The position numbers and the translations under genes were made by a program. The notes beneath the pieces were generated by a model. That model saw nothing but the letters and a program-made list of their open reading frames with translations, had not been told where the DNA came from and did no database searches. From the NCBI GenBank assembly GCA_026993265.1, contig JALWTY010000001.1:1-32963 (forward strand): 32,963 bases of DNA. Direction: 5' to 3'. Position 1 is the first letter of the stretch; each line of letters begins with the position of its first letter. The stretch is from Desulfobacterales bacterium. GTDB taxonomy: Bacteria > Desulfobacterota > Desulfobulbia > Desulfobulbales > JAJRZW01. Positions 1-7,952 of this stretch are shown here, piece by piece.

Positions 1-84
1 TCTCAAGGGCAAGTAGCCTTTTCTCAAGGGCAAGTAGCCTTTTTGGGGATGATGAGTCGCCTGCTCACACGGGCGAGTCGCCTC
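1..84. repeat. 21-bp degenerate tandem repeat, four units
   Basis: Two identical 21-nt units (1-21 and 22-42, core GGCAAGTAGCC) are followed by two diverged units in the same register (43-63 and 64-84) that keep the pattern GRNGAGTCGCC. Each perfect unit can fold into a small stem (AAGGGC with GCCTTT, one G-T pair). The last unit runs into GGGCGAG-TCGC-CTCGCCC, a 7-bp hairpin. The array lies just downstream of the stop codon of the minus-strand CCA-adding enzyme fragment. The function is unknown. The array may continue beyond the window edge. Confidence 0.8.
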
Positions 85-129
85 GCCCCGCCGATTCGGA
101 CTCTGCCGCGCCTTGGGTGGGGCCTCGGA

Positions 130-261
130 TCAGGCCTTTGGGGGGGCCGTCAGGGTCCGCACGAGGGCCTCGGCCTCGGCGCGGGTTTGGACGCGGCCCT
201 CAAGCTGAGCGTCTTCCAGCGCCGCCAGGATGTCCTTGAAGGCCGGGCCCGGGCGGGCGCC
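130..261 (-). pseudogene. C-terminal fragment of a CCA-adding enzyme / poly(A) polymerase-like tRNA nucleotidyltransferase
   Basis: The ORF track does not list this frame. Read on the minus strand from about 261 to the TGA at 132-130 it gives GARPGPAFKDILAALEDAQL, then EGRVQTRAEAEALVRTLTAP and a stop. This matches the usual C-terminal end of bacterial CCA tRNA nucleotidyltransferases, with the pattern (G)xxPGPxxxxIlxaleeAqLeGrv followed by T-R-x-E-A-x-x-L-V. Everything upstream, including the catalytic nucleotidyltransferase head, is absent. From about position 262 the DNA instead encodes the plus-strand HDOD-type protein. About 43 codons remain, so it cannot be functional here. The family assignment rests on my recognition of the motif pattern and was not searched. 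Confidence 0.6.
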
Positions 262-546
262 TATCACACCGTGGGCATGTTTTCCCTGATCGACGCCCTT
301 CTCGACCGGCCCATGGAAGAGCTCCTTTCCGGCCTGAACCTGAGCCGGGAAATAAACGACGCCCTCACCGGCCGGGAAGAAAACCGCCTGTCCCGTTGCC
401 TGGAACTGGTCAAGGCCTATGAGACCGGCCGCTGGGAACGGGTCGCCGATGCCGCGGCCACCTTGGGGATAGACACCGATCTTTTGCCCCTCATGTTCGT
501 GGACGCCCTGGAACGCTGCCGCTGTCTTGAGACGGTTCTGGACTGA
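262..546 (+). CDS. C-terminal part of an EAL/HDOD-type signalling protein, 5' end missing
   Basis: The provided ORF starts at 43, but recognisable protein begins only around residue 74 (YHTVGMFSLIDALLDRPMEE). The pattern GxFSLxDALLxRPxEExL, followed by a segment like LxLVxAYExGxW, is typical of the C-terminal end of two-domain EAL plus HDOD proteins (COG3434, YuxH-like), which act in c-di-GMP-related or general signalling. The first ~73 residues of the ORF are antisense to the CCA-enzyme fragment and the tandem repeats, so they are not native. No ribosome binding site or start belonging to this family is present. About 94 residues of a protein normally around 400 long remain. It ends in TGA at 544-546, convergent with the 5-oxoprolinase gene. 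A GC stem with a T run follows at 589-608. Confidence 0.6.
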   Translation, partial: YHTVGMFSLIDALLDRPMEELLSGLNLSREINDALTGREENRLSRCLELVKAYETGRWERVADAAATLGIDTDLLPLMFVDALERCRCLETVLD

Positions 547-565
547 GGCCTCGGGTTTTTCCCTG

Positions 566-3500
566 TCATCTTTCTCCTGAACCCCATCCCCCGCCGCCCG
601 GGGTTTTTATTATCAGCCGGTCGCCCCGGGACATTTTTGCAGTGAACTTGCCGGGCATCTCCATTTTTTCGCCGTCCCTTACGAGGATGTTGCGGCCCGG
701 TTTGCCCTCTGCGCCGCCTTCCATGCCGAAGGGCGCGGTGCTGCGGCGTTCCGACAGGAGCGACACCTCCACCCGGGCCTTGAACTCGAACTCGCGGACG
801 ATGCCGTCTCCGCCGGGGAACCGGCCCGGGCCGCCCGAGCCACGGCGCACCGCGAAACGGCGCAGAACCACGGGGTAACGGCTTTCGAGGATCTCCGGGT
901 CGGTGATCCTGGTGTTGGTCATGTGGGTGTGGACCGCGTCCGCGCCGGGCCAGCCCGGCCCTGCACCGCTGCCGCCGCCGATGGTTTCATAGTAACCGAA
1001 ACTGTCATCGCCGATGGTCAGGTTGTTCATGCAGCCCTGGCTTGCGGCCGCGGCCCGGAAGGCCCGGAGCAGCACGTCCACGATCCGCTGCGAGGTGAGG
1101 ACGTTGCCCCCGGCCACGGCCGCGTCCTCGGGCGGGTCGAGGATGGAGCCGGGCGGAATCCTTATGGAAAGCGGGGCAAGGCAGCCGTGGTTGAGGGGGA
1201 TGTCCTCGGCGATGAGCAGCCGGATCACGTAGAGCACCGCCGACATGGTAACGGCCCGCGGCGCGTTCCAGTTGCCCGCCACTGCCGGGCCGGTGCCGGA
1301 AAAATCCATCACCGCGCCGCCAGTGGCCGGGTCTATCTCTATTTCGACCGCGATCGTGGTGCCGTCGTCCATGCGGTCTGCGGCCGCGAGCCTGGTTCCG
1401 TAGCGGCGCGCAAGCTCCATCAGCATGGCGCGGCTGGCCTGTTCGGCGTTCTTCTGGATGTGGCCCATGTAGGCGAGCACCGTCTCCCGGGAGTGGTTTT
1501 TTATCATTGCCAGCACCAGTTCCGCGCCCTGGCGGTTGGCCGCGACCTGGGCTGCGAGATCGGAGACGTTGTCTTCCGGCCGCCTGGCCCCGGAAAGAAG
1601 CCGCCGCAGTTCCTGTTCCGCTAACGCTCCGTCTTTCACCAGGGTGAAACTCTTTATCGCCACCCCCTCGTCGGCGAGTTTTTTTGAAAAGGGCGGCATG
1701 GAACCCGGCGTGATGCCGCCGATGTCGGCGTGGTGGCCGCGGTTGGCCATGAAGAAGATGAGTTCGCCGCGGTCGAACACCGGGGTGATGACCGTCAGGT
1801 CGGGCAGGTGGCTGCCGCCCGCGGCCGGGTGGTTCGAAAGGATGACCTCGCCGTCGCGGAACCTTCCCGCCCGGAGCCGGATCTGGCTCTTCACCGCCTC
1901 GTCCATGGCCCCGAGGTGCACCGGCTGGTGCGGGGCGTTGGCCACCAGGTTGCCGGAGGCGTCAAAGACGGCGCAGGAGAAGTCGCAGCGTTCCTTGATG
2001 TTGGTGGAGATGGCGGTGCGCTGCAGGGTGCGGCCCATCTGTTCGGCCACCGACATGAACAGGTTGCCGAACACCGAGAGGCGCACCGGATCGGCCTTGG
2101 CGGTTTTTTCTTTCCCGCCGGTTTTCCTCTCCGGTTCCATGCCGCGCCGCGGCAGGGTGATGGTCACGTCCCCGGCCGGGGAAACCTCGGCCGTGCATCC
2201 GGGCTCGACCACCACGGTCGAGGTGTCGCGGACGAGCAGCGCCGGGCCGGTGATCTTGCCGCCGCAGTTTTCCGACAGGTCGAATACCGGGGTGTCCCTG
2301 CGGCCGCCGGAGAAGAAACAGGATACGGTCCGCACCGGCTTCATCGCCTTGCCCTCCTCTGCCGTCTCCGCGGCCTCTTCCACCGGCTCGGGCGTCTCCT
2401 CGGCCCTTATCCGCACCGCCTCGATGAGCACGGCCCGGTCTTCCATGACAAAGCCGAACTCCCGCTGGTGGGCGCGGGCAAAGGCGGCCGTGTAGTCTCC
2501 GTCTTGCGGCCGCATGACCATTATCCTGGTGTCGGTTCCCTCATAACGCAGGGCGAGGTACTGGCTGGTGCGGATTTTTTTTGCGTTTGCGCCCTGGGCC
2601 GCGAGCTTTTCCCTGGCCCTGGCCGCAAGGGCGTCCAGGCGGCGGTGGATGTCCGCGAGGTTTGCCGGATCGTCCACCCGGCCGCCGGCCGGCTCGCTCA
2701 GCTCTTCCGCAAGGCTTGCACGGGCCAGGCCCCAGGCCGAGAGGATGCCGCTGTGACGCGGAATGTGGACGGTTTCTATCCCCAGGCTGGCCGCGATGCC
2801 GCAGGCGTGCTGGCCGCCTGCGCCGCCAAAGCACACGAGCACGTGGTCGCGGAGATCGAAGCCGCGGGCCACGGTGATCTCGCGGATGGGCCTGGCCATG
2901 GTCTGGTTCGCCACCTCGATAAACCCGGCCGCTATCTCGTCGATGTCCATCTCGGGCTCGTTCTGCCGCCTGCGGTCGCGGTTGATGGCCTCGGCCAGTT
3001 CGGCAAAGGCCTTCCTGCTTGCGGCGATGTCCAGGGGCTGGTCGGCGTTTTTTCCGAAGATGGCGGGGAACAGTTCCGGCTGCAGGCGGCCGAGCACCAG
3101 GTTGGCGTCGGTGACGGCGAGCGGGCCGCCTTTCTTGTAGCAAACCGGTCCCGGGTCCGCGCCGGCCGATTCCGGCCCCACCTCGAACATGCCGTGGCGG
3201 TAGAAGAGGCGGGAGCCGCCGCCTGCGGCCACAGTGTTTATCATGAGCTGCGGGGACTGGATCCTGACGCCTGCGGTCTCGGACTCGTCGGTTAGTTCGT
3301 ACTCCCCGCCGTAACGGCAGACGTCGGTGGAGGTGCCGCCCATGTCAAAGCCGATCACCGGCCGGCCGAACCTGCGGTATCCGCTCTCCGCGCAGCCGGT
3401 CACCCCGCCGGCCGGGCCGGAGAGGATGGCGGATGAGCCCCGGAAGCGGCCGGCCGCGGCCAGCCCGCCGTCCGAGCGCATGAAAAAGATCTTTTCCGCC

Positions 3501-4351
3501 GGAACTCCCTCGCGGAAGCGGGAGAGGAATCCGTCCAGGTATTCGCGGATCAGGGGGGAGAGGTAGGCGTCCACCATGGCGGTGTCGCCGCGGCGGACGA
3601 TGCGGGCCTGGCGGTTGACCTCGGATGACAGCGACACCTGTGAGATCCCCGCCTTCCGCGCCATCCGGCCCACCATGCGCTCGTGCTCGGGAAAGAGGTG
3701 GGCGTGCATGAAGACCACGGCCACGCTGTCTATCCCCCTGGCCGCGACCGCGCGCATCCGCCTTTCGACCTCCTCCGGGTCCGGGGTCTTCTCTATGACC
3801 AGCGGCGTGCCGTCGATGCCGGCGTGGTCCGGTTTTTCCCCCCTGGCCGCGGGCCGCACCCGCTCGTCGATTTCGATCACCTCCTCGTAGAGCAGGGAGG
3901 GCTTTTTGATCTCGAGCGCGAAGAGTTCCGGCCGGTTCTGGTAACCGATCTCGAGCAGGTCGCCGAATCCGCGGGTGATGACCAGGGCGCAGCGGGCCCC
4001 CTTTCGTTCCAGCAGGGCGTTGGTGGCCACGGTGGTGCCCATGCGCACCTGGCCGATAATCCCCGGCGGGATCTCGCCGGGTTCGAGGTCACGGCCGAGT
4101 ACACGGGCCACCACCCTTCTTATGCCCTCGGCCGGCGCGTCCGGGTAGTGGGCGGGGTCCACGGACAGGAGTTTTTCGGTGAAGACCCGGCCGTCGCCGG
4201 TCCAGGCGTAAATGTCAGTGAAGGTGCCGCCCCGGTCGATGGCGAAATGTATCCTTTGTCCCGAATCCGTGACGGCTCCGTTACCAGGGGACGGGGGACA
4301 GGAGACAGGAGACGGCCGGCGGATGCGGCCTTCGGCCGCGTTCTTTTGCAT
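566..4351 (-). CDS. Fused HyuA-HyuB protein: ATP-dependent 5-oxoprolinase / hydantoinase family
   Basis: This 1261-residue protein has the usual length of fused 5-oxoprolinases. The N-terminal hydantoinase A half carries the ATP-binding signature DRGGTFTD (residues ~39-46), a GPAGG segment and the FDMGGTSTD loop. The HyuB half starts around residue 745 (NLFMSVAEQMGRTLQRTAIS) and includes NAPHQPVHLGAM and NRGHHADIGG, ending in a Gly-rich tail. Family enzymes hydrolyse 5-oxoproline or hydantoin rings using ATP in the cytoplasm. The exact substrate cannot be read from the sequence. The ATG at 4351 has a modest AGGG upstream, and I see no clear alternative start. Residues ~12-23 are encoded by a 34-bp dispersed repeat also found at 20555-20588, so the first ~30 residues look like an added leader. 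It lies 86 nt downstream of glyS on the same strand. Confidence 0.85.
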   Translation of the reverse strand: MQKNAAEGRIRRPSPVSCPPSPGNGAVTDSGQRIHFAIDRGGTFTDIYAWTGDGRVFTEKLLSVDPAHYPDAPAEGIRRVVARVLGRDLEPGEIPPGIIGQVRMGTTVATNALLERKGARCALVITRGFGDLLEIGYQNRPELFALEIKKPSLLYEEVIEIDERVRPAARGEKPDHAGIDGTPLVIEKTPDPEEVERRMRAVAARGIDSVAVVFMHAHLFPEHERMVGRMARKAGISQVSLSSEVNRQARIVRRGDTAMVDAYLSPLIREYLDGFLSRFREGVPAEKIFFMRSDGGLAAAGRFRGSSAILSGPAGGVTGCAESGYRRFGRPVIGFDMGGTSTDVCRYGGEYELTDESETAGVRIQSPQLMINTVAAGGGSRLFYRHGMFEVGPESAGADPGPVCYKKGGPLAVTDANLVLGRLQPELFPAIFGKNADQPLDIAASRKAFAELAEAINRDRRRQNEPEMDIDEIAAGFIEVANQTMARPIREITVARGFDLRDHVLVCFGGAGGQHACGIAASLGIETVHIPRHSGILSAWGLARASLAEELSEPAGGRVDDPANLADIHRRLDALAARAREKLAAQGANAKKIRTSQYLALRYEGTDTRIMVMRPQDGDYTAAFARAHQREFGFVMEDRAVLIEAVRIRAEETPEPVEEAAETAEEGKAMKPVRTVSCFFSGGRRDTPVFDLSENCGGKITGPALLVRDTSTVVVEPGCTAEVSPAGDVTITLPRRGMEPERKTGGKEKTAKADPVRLSVFGNLFMSVAEQMGRTLQRTAISTNIKERCDFSCAVFDASGNLVANAPHQPVHLGAMDEAVKSQIRLRAGRFRDGEVILSNHPAAGGSHLPDLTVITPVFDRGELIFFMANRGHHADIGGITPGSMPPFSKKLADEGVAIKSFTLVKDGALAEQELRRLLSGARRPEDNVSDLAAQVAANRQGAELVLAMIKNHSRETVLAYMGHIQKNAEQASRAMLMELARRYGTRLAAADRMDDGTTIAVEIEIDPATGGAVMDFSGTGPAVAGNWNAPRAVTMSAVLYVIRLLIAEDIPLNHGCLAPLSIRIPPGSILDPPEDAAVAGGNVLTSQRIVDVLLRAFRAAAASQGCMNNLTIGDDSFGYYETIGGGSGAGPGWPGADAVHTHMTNTRITDPEILESRYPVVLRRFAVRRGSGGPGRFPGGDGIVREFEFKARVEVSLLSERRSTAPFGMEGGAEGKPGRNILVRDGEKMEMPGKFTAKMSRGDRLIIKTPGGGGWGSGER
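589..608 (+). terminator. Possible short intrinsic terminator after the HDOD fragment
   Basis: CCCCG-CCGCC-CGGGG forms a 5-bp GC stem followed immediately by TTTTT. It sits 43 nt after the plus-strand stop codon. It also lies inside the last codons of the convergent minus-strand gene, whose Gly-rich C-terminus explains part of the GC pattern, so the resemblance may be accidental. Confidence 0.35.
4284..4317 (+). repeat. 34-bp dispersed repeat, copy 1 (inside the hyuAB 5' end)
   Basis: CCAGGGGACGGGGGACAGGA is the first part of a 34-nt block that recurs, with three mismatches and in opposite orientation, at 20555-20588. It consists of GGGGACA/GGAGACA-type 7-nt sub-units. Here it encodes part of the atypical N-terminal leader of the 5-oxoprolinase. 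Confidence 0.75.
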
Positions 4352-4437
4352 GGTTCATTCCCTAAAACCCTAAATCCCTGACCATCGTCCTCTGGCGTGA
4401 CCTGGGTTCGTGGTCAGGGGAGAGGACGGCGGGGCCC

Positions 4438-6501
4438 TCAGCCCATCCTGGAGAAATCGCCCACCCTCAGGAACAGCCGCGCCACCCGGCCCATCAGGCT
4501 GATGCGGTTTGCGCGCAGCTTTTCGTCCTCGGCCATGACCATGACCTGGTCGAAAAAGGCGTCGATGGGATCCTTGAGGCCGAGAAAGGAACGCATGGCC
4601 GCCTGGTAATCGCCATTTTCCAGCAGGGGAGCGGTCTTTTCCTCGGTGGCGGACAGGGCCTCGTGCAGGTTGCGCTCCGCCTCCTCGGTGAGCAGGGCGG
4701 GGTCGAATCTTTCCGGCTCCGCATCCTGGCCTTTGAGGATGTTCCTCACCCGCTTGAAGGAGCCGGCGAGAATGGCGAAGGATTCGTCCCGGCTGGCCGC
4801 GGCAAGGGCCTCGAGCCTGCGGTCGCAGTCCGGAATGGAGTCGAAAGATACCGAGGTGACCGCCTCCACCGCGTTGACGGAAAAGGCCGCGGCCCGGTCG
4901 TTCACGTAGCGGCCGCGGATGAAGTCGAGAGCGGCCCGGACCGTTTCATCCTGCGGCTCGGTCAGCATGTCCCCGAGCAGTCTTGCTGCCTCGGCAAGGA
5001 GTTCCGCGAGCGGGATCGCAAAACCGTGTCCGGCGATGATGTGGATCATGCCCAGGGCCAGCCTTCTCAGGCCAAAGGGATCGGCGTTGCCGCTCGGCTG
5101 CTTGCCGGTGCCGAAACAGGCGGCAATGGTGTCTATCCGGTCGGCGATGCCGACTATGGCCCCGGCCGCGGAACCGGGCAGCCCGGCCCCGGCCCGCACC
5201 GGCATGTAGTGCTCGCCGATGGCCTCGCAGACCTCGGCCGCCTCGCCTGCGAGCCTTGCGTACTCGCGGCCCATGATCCCCTGCAGGCTGGGGAACTCGC
5301 CCACCATCTCGGTGAGCAGGTCGGCCTTGGCCAGCCCGGCCGCGCGCACGGCGTGTTCGCGGAGCTGCGGAGCAATCCGTTCGCAGAGCCAGGCTGCGAG
5401 CTTTTCCATGCGTTCGCTCTTTTCCCGCATGGTGCCGAGCCCGGCCTGGAAGATCACGCCGTCCAGGCGGCCCGCGAGATCGGAAAGGGGTGTTTTGCCG
5501 TCTTCCCGGAAGAAGAAGAGGGCGTCCTCGAGCCGGGCGCGGAGAACCCGTTCATGGCCGCGGACCGCGTCCGCGTCGTCGCCGGTGTCGATGTTGTTTA
5601 TGGCGACGAAGTTCGGCATGAGTTTTCCGTCCGTATTCACCACGGCAAAGTATTTCTGATGCTCGCGCATGGAGGTGATGAGCACCTCGCGGGGCAGTTC
5701 GAGGAATTTTTCGTCAAAGGAACCGGCCACCGCGTGCGGCATCTCCACCAGGTTGGTTACCAGATCCAGGAGTTCTTCGTCCGCAAGCAGCACGCCGCCC
5801 GCCTTTTCCGCAGCATTCCTGGCCTGTTCCGCGATCATCTCCCGCCGCTCGGCGATGTCCGCCACCACCCCGGCATCCCGCAGCCTTTCGCGGTAGGACG
5901 CCGCGTCCACCCGGACCGGGGCGGGAGAGGTGAAACGGTGGCCGAAGCTGTCCGGGCCGCTTTGCACCTCGTTGATCCGGCAGGGAATCACGCTCTCGTC
6001 AAAGACAGCGGCGATCCACTTCACCGGCCGGGCGAAATGGTCCTTGCCGCTGCCCCAGCGCATGGACTTGGGAAAGGGAATGTGGGCGATGATGTCGCCG
6101 AGAACCGGCGGCAGGATGGCAACGGTGTCCCGGCCGCGGTTCTCCACCACCGCCATCAGGTATTCCCCCTTGGGGGTTTCGACCACCTTGAGGTCTTCCA
6201 CGGCCACGCCGCGGCTTGCGGCAAAACCGGTGGCCGCCCTGGTCGGGTTGCCGTCAGCGTCAAAGGCGGCCTTTTTCGGCGGCCCGGTGACCTCCTCGCG
6301 CCAGTCCGGCTGTCTTGCGGCAAGGCCCCTCACCATCAGGGTGAGCCGCCGCGGGGTGCCGCAGGTGTATATCTCCCCGTGGTCGAGGCGGTTTTCCTCC
6401 AGGGATGCGGTCATCCTTTCGGCCATGAATTCGAGGGCCGGGCCGATGTATCCGGCCGGGATCTCCTCGGTTCCTATCTCGAACAGCAAATCACCGCGCA
6501 T
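4438..6501 (-). CDS. glyS: Glycyl-tRNA synthetase, beta subunit
   Basis: GlyS is the beta subunit of the bacterial heterotetrameric glycyl-tRNA synthetase, which charges tRNA-Gly in the cytoplasm. The N-terminus MRGDLLFEIGTEEIPAGYI is the family hallmark. The catalytic-core-like and HD-like regions follow (SMREHQKYFAVVN, ADRIDTIAACF, DPFGLRRLALGM), with an anticodon-binding C-terminus (FFDQVMVMAEDEKLRANRISL). The length of 687 residues is close to E. coli GlyS. The ORF track starts six residues earlier. I prefer the ATG at 6501 because AGGAGAG lies 7-8 nt before it, inside the longer ORF, and because the family begins there. The alpha subunit gene glyQ, usually adjacent, is not in this window. 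The upstream neighbour on this strand is the FolE2-like gene. Confidence 0.95.
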   Translation of the reverse strand: MRGDLLFEIGTEEIPAGYIGPALEFMAERMTASLEENRLDHGEIYTCGTPRRLTLMVRGLAARQPDWREEVTGPPKKAAFDADGNPTRAATGFAASRGVAVEDLKVVETPKGEYLMAVVENRGRDTVAILPPVLGDIIAHIPFPKSMRWGSGKDHFARPVKWIAAVFDESVIPCRINEVQSGPDSFGHRFTSPAPVRVDAASYRERLRDAGVVADIAERREMIAEQARNAAEKAGGVLLADEELLDLVTNLVEMPHAVAGSFDEKFLELPREVLITSMREHQKYFAVVNTDGKLMPNFVAINNIDTGDDADAVRGHERVLRARLEDALFFFREDGKTPLSDLAGRLDGVIFQAGLGTMREKSERMEKLAAWLCERIAPQLREHAVRAAGLAKADLLTEMVGEFPSLQGIMGREYARLAGEAAEVCEAIGEHYMPVRAGAGLPGSAAGAIVGIADRIDTIAACFGTGKQPSGNADPFGLRRLALGMIHIIAGHGFAIPLAELLAEAARLLGDMLTEPQDETVRAALDFIRGRYVNDRAAAFSVNAVEAVTSVSFDSIPDCDRRLEALAAASRDESFAILAGSFKRVRNILKGQDAEPERFDPALLTEEAERNLHEALSATEEKTAPLLENGDYQAAMRSFLGLKDPIDAFFDQVMVMAEDEKLRANRISLMGRVARLFLRVGDFSRMG

Positions 6502-6648
6502 CTTGTATCTCTCCTGCATCGGATATTTTTTGTCTCACATGCGGAACGCGCCCTGTCCGCCGGGGAGGCGGAGAGCGCGGACGCCGCGTTTGGGGGCGGG
6601 GCCGCAAAGCCGCGCTTCCGGGGGACGGAAGCCTCGCGAGGCCGTTCT

Positions 6649-7389
6649 TCAGGCGCTGTCGTCCTGCGGCCCTTCGACCAGGGCGAAGGTGGAGTACCCC
6701 TCGGAGAGGTTTTTCACCTTAAGGGAAAACCACCGCACCGGGGGGAAATCCTCCAGCGCCCTGCCGATGGCCCGGGCCATTCCTTCCACCGTGGGGCCTC
6801 CGTCCTCGTCCCCGGACGGGTCATTATGCCGCAGGATCGCTTCTTCCGCCAGGTTGATTATCTCCTCGATCCAGGCGAAACGTTCGAAACGCACCTGGAT
6901 CAGGGCCTCGCCCCAGCGGCCGCGGGACCTGGGCATGAGCCCGGCCCTGGGCGCGGGCGGGGCGAGGCGGATGGGGATCTTCACCCCAAGGACCAGGTCA
7001 TGACCGCCGGCAAGGGAGCCGTGCAGGCTGCACATGTAGCGGTCCATCTCCACCCGCACCGGCGCGGGCCGCTCCCGTTTGACGAAAAAGGGAAAGGTCA
7101 TCTCCACGTGGGCCTCCTCGGCCTCGAGCCTCTCCTTCATCTCCTCGAGGATGCGGTGAAAACCCTTGATGCCGATGCGGTCCCGGTGGTTGTTGAGGAT
7201 CTCGACGAACCGGCTCATGTGGGTCCCCTTGAAGTGGTGGGGGAGGTTTACGAACATGTTCACCGAGGCGATGGTGCGCTGCTCGCGGTTGGCGCGGTCC
7301 AGCACGGTCACCGGGTAGGTGATGTCCCGGACTCCGACCTTGCGGATGTTGACTAGCCGGTCGTCCGGCTGGCTCTGGATGTCCTGCAT
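6649..7389 (-). CDS. FolE2-like (GTP cyclohydrolase IB family) protein lacking the expected catalytic residues
   Basis: The protein has 246 residues from the ATG at 7389. The family-typical start MQDIQSQPD and the following RKVGVRDITYPVTVLDR, FKGTHMSRFVEILN and AHVEMTFPFFVKRE clearly match the FolE2/MptA family (COG1469), which makes dihydroneopterin triphosphate from GTP. The catalytic stretch differs: where the family has a CPCS motif, this protein reads RLAPPAPRAG (residues 141-150). The downstream histidine position (family GAHNQRS) is Arg (~156). The ELY and SIHNH segments near the C-terminus are also not recognisable. The frame is open throughout and neither alternative frame restores Cys, so this is not a simple frameshift. 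I infer a diverged, probably non-cyclohydrolase paralogue. No strong ribosome binding site precedes 7389, and the longer ORF start at 7494 adds 35 atypical residues. Confidence 0.8.
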   Translation of the reverse strand: MQDIQSQPDDRLVNIRKVGVRDITYPVTVLDRANREQRTIASVNMFVNLPHHFKGTHMSRFVEILNNHRDRIGIKGFHRILEEMKERLEAEEAHVEMTFPFFVKRERPAPVRVEMDRYMCSLHGSLAGGHDLVLGVKIPIRLAPPAPRAGLMPRSRGRWGEALIQVRFERFAWIEEIINLAEEAILRHNDPSGDEDGGPTVEGMARAIGRALEDFPPVRWFSLKVKNLSEGYSTFALVEGPQDDSA

Positions 7390-7576
7390 CTTTAATCGGT
7401 GGGGTGGCGAATGGAAATTTATTGCCCGCGCGGCTGCCGGGCCATTGAAACCGCTGCGTCCGGTGATACGGCGGCGATTGAAGATCCGGCCCAAATGCCC
7501 GCTTGCCGCAAGAAGCCGGAGCGGTTCACCGGATTTTTCCCGGTATTATCCCCGGTTGCGCTCGTTCAACGGTCTG

Positions 7577-7930
7577 CTACTGGTCGAGGATCTGCGCCAC
7601 CGTATCCCGCAGTTCGTCGAGGTCGGCCGACTTGACCACAAAGGCGTCGCAGGCCCAGGAAGAGAGGTCCTGCTTGTACTCCTGGTAGGCGGAACTCAGG
7701 ATGACCGGGAGTTCCGGGTCGCTCTCCTTGAGCTTGCGCAGCACCTCGATCCCGTTGATTCCCGGCATCTGGATGTCGAGGATTACCAGATCGGGCCTGA
7801 GGGCCGGAACCAGCCGCAGCGCCTCCTCGCCGTTCATGGCCGAGTGGACCTCGTAGCCGGCGTTTTCTAGTTCGTCGCGGAAAATCAGATGGATGGACTC
7901 TTCGTCGTCGACAACCAGGATTTTTTTCAT
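7577..7930 (-). CDS. Stand-alone response regulator receiver protein
   Basis: This is a single CheY-like receiver domain of 117 residues with no output domain. It has the acidic pair D8-D9 (ILVVDDEE), the phospho-acceptor D52 (LVILDIQMPG), Ser at 79/80 and K100 (VVKSADLDEL). It is expected to accept phosphate from an unknown histidine kinase and signal through protein contacts. The start is supported by GGAG seven nt upstream of the ATG. It lies 22 nt after galT on the same strand and upstream of the FolE2-like gene (187-nt gap). No kinase is adjacent. Confidence 0.93.
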   Translation of the reverse strand: MKKILVVDDEESIHLIFRDELENAGYEVHSAMNGEEALRLVPALRPDLVILDIQMPGINGIEVLRKLKESDPELPVILSSAYQEYKQDLSSWACDAFVVKSADLDELRDTVAQILDQ

Positions 7931-7952
7931 CGTCTTCTCCCTTTGGCCCTAA

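Noticed and set aside
1-84. CRISPR array
   Set aside because: The units are contiguous with no spacers and only 21 nt long.
43-261. N-terminal 73 residues of the ORF 43..546 as native protein
   Set aside because: They are antisense to the CCA-enzyme fragment and the tandem repeats and are unlike EAL/HDOD proteins.
1730-3295. 521-codon plus-strand ORF inside the 5-oxoprolinase gene
   Set aside because: It is a shadow of the conserved minus-strand HyuA/HyuB frame.
6600-6648. Terminator after the FolE2-like gene
   Set aside because: GCTTCCG/CGGAAGC and the GCCTCGCGAGGC palindrome are present, but no T run follows in the minus-strand direction.
4663-7356. 897-codon plus-strand ORF over glyS and the FolE2-like gene
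   Set aside because: It is antisense to two well-supported genes, has no recognisable domains and shows the His/Arg/Gly/Pro-rich composition of shadow frames in GC-rich DNA.
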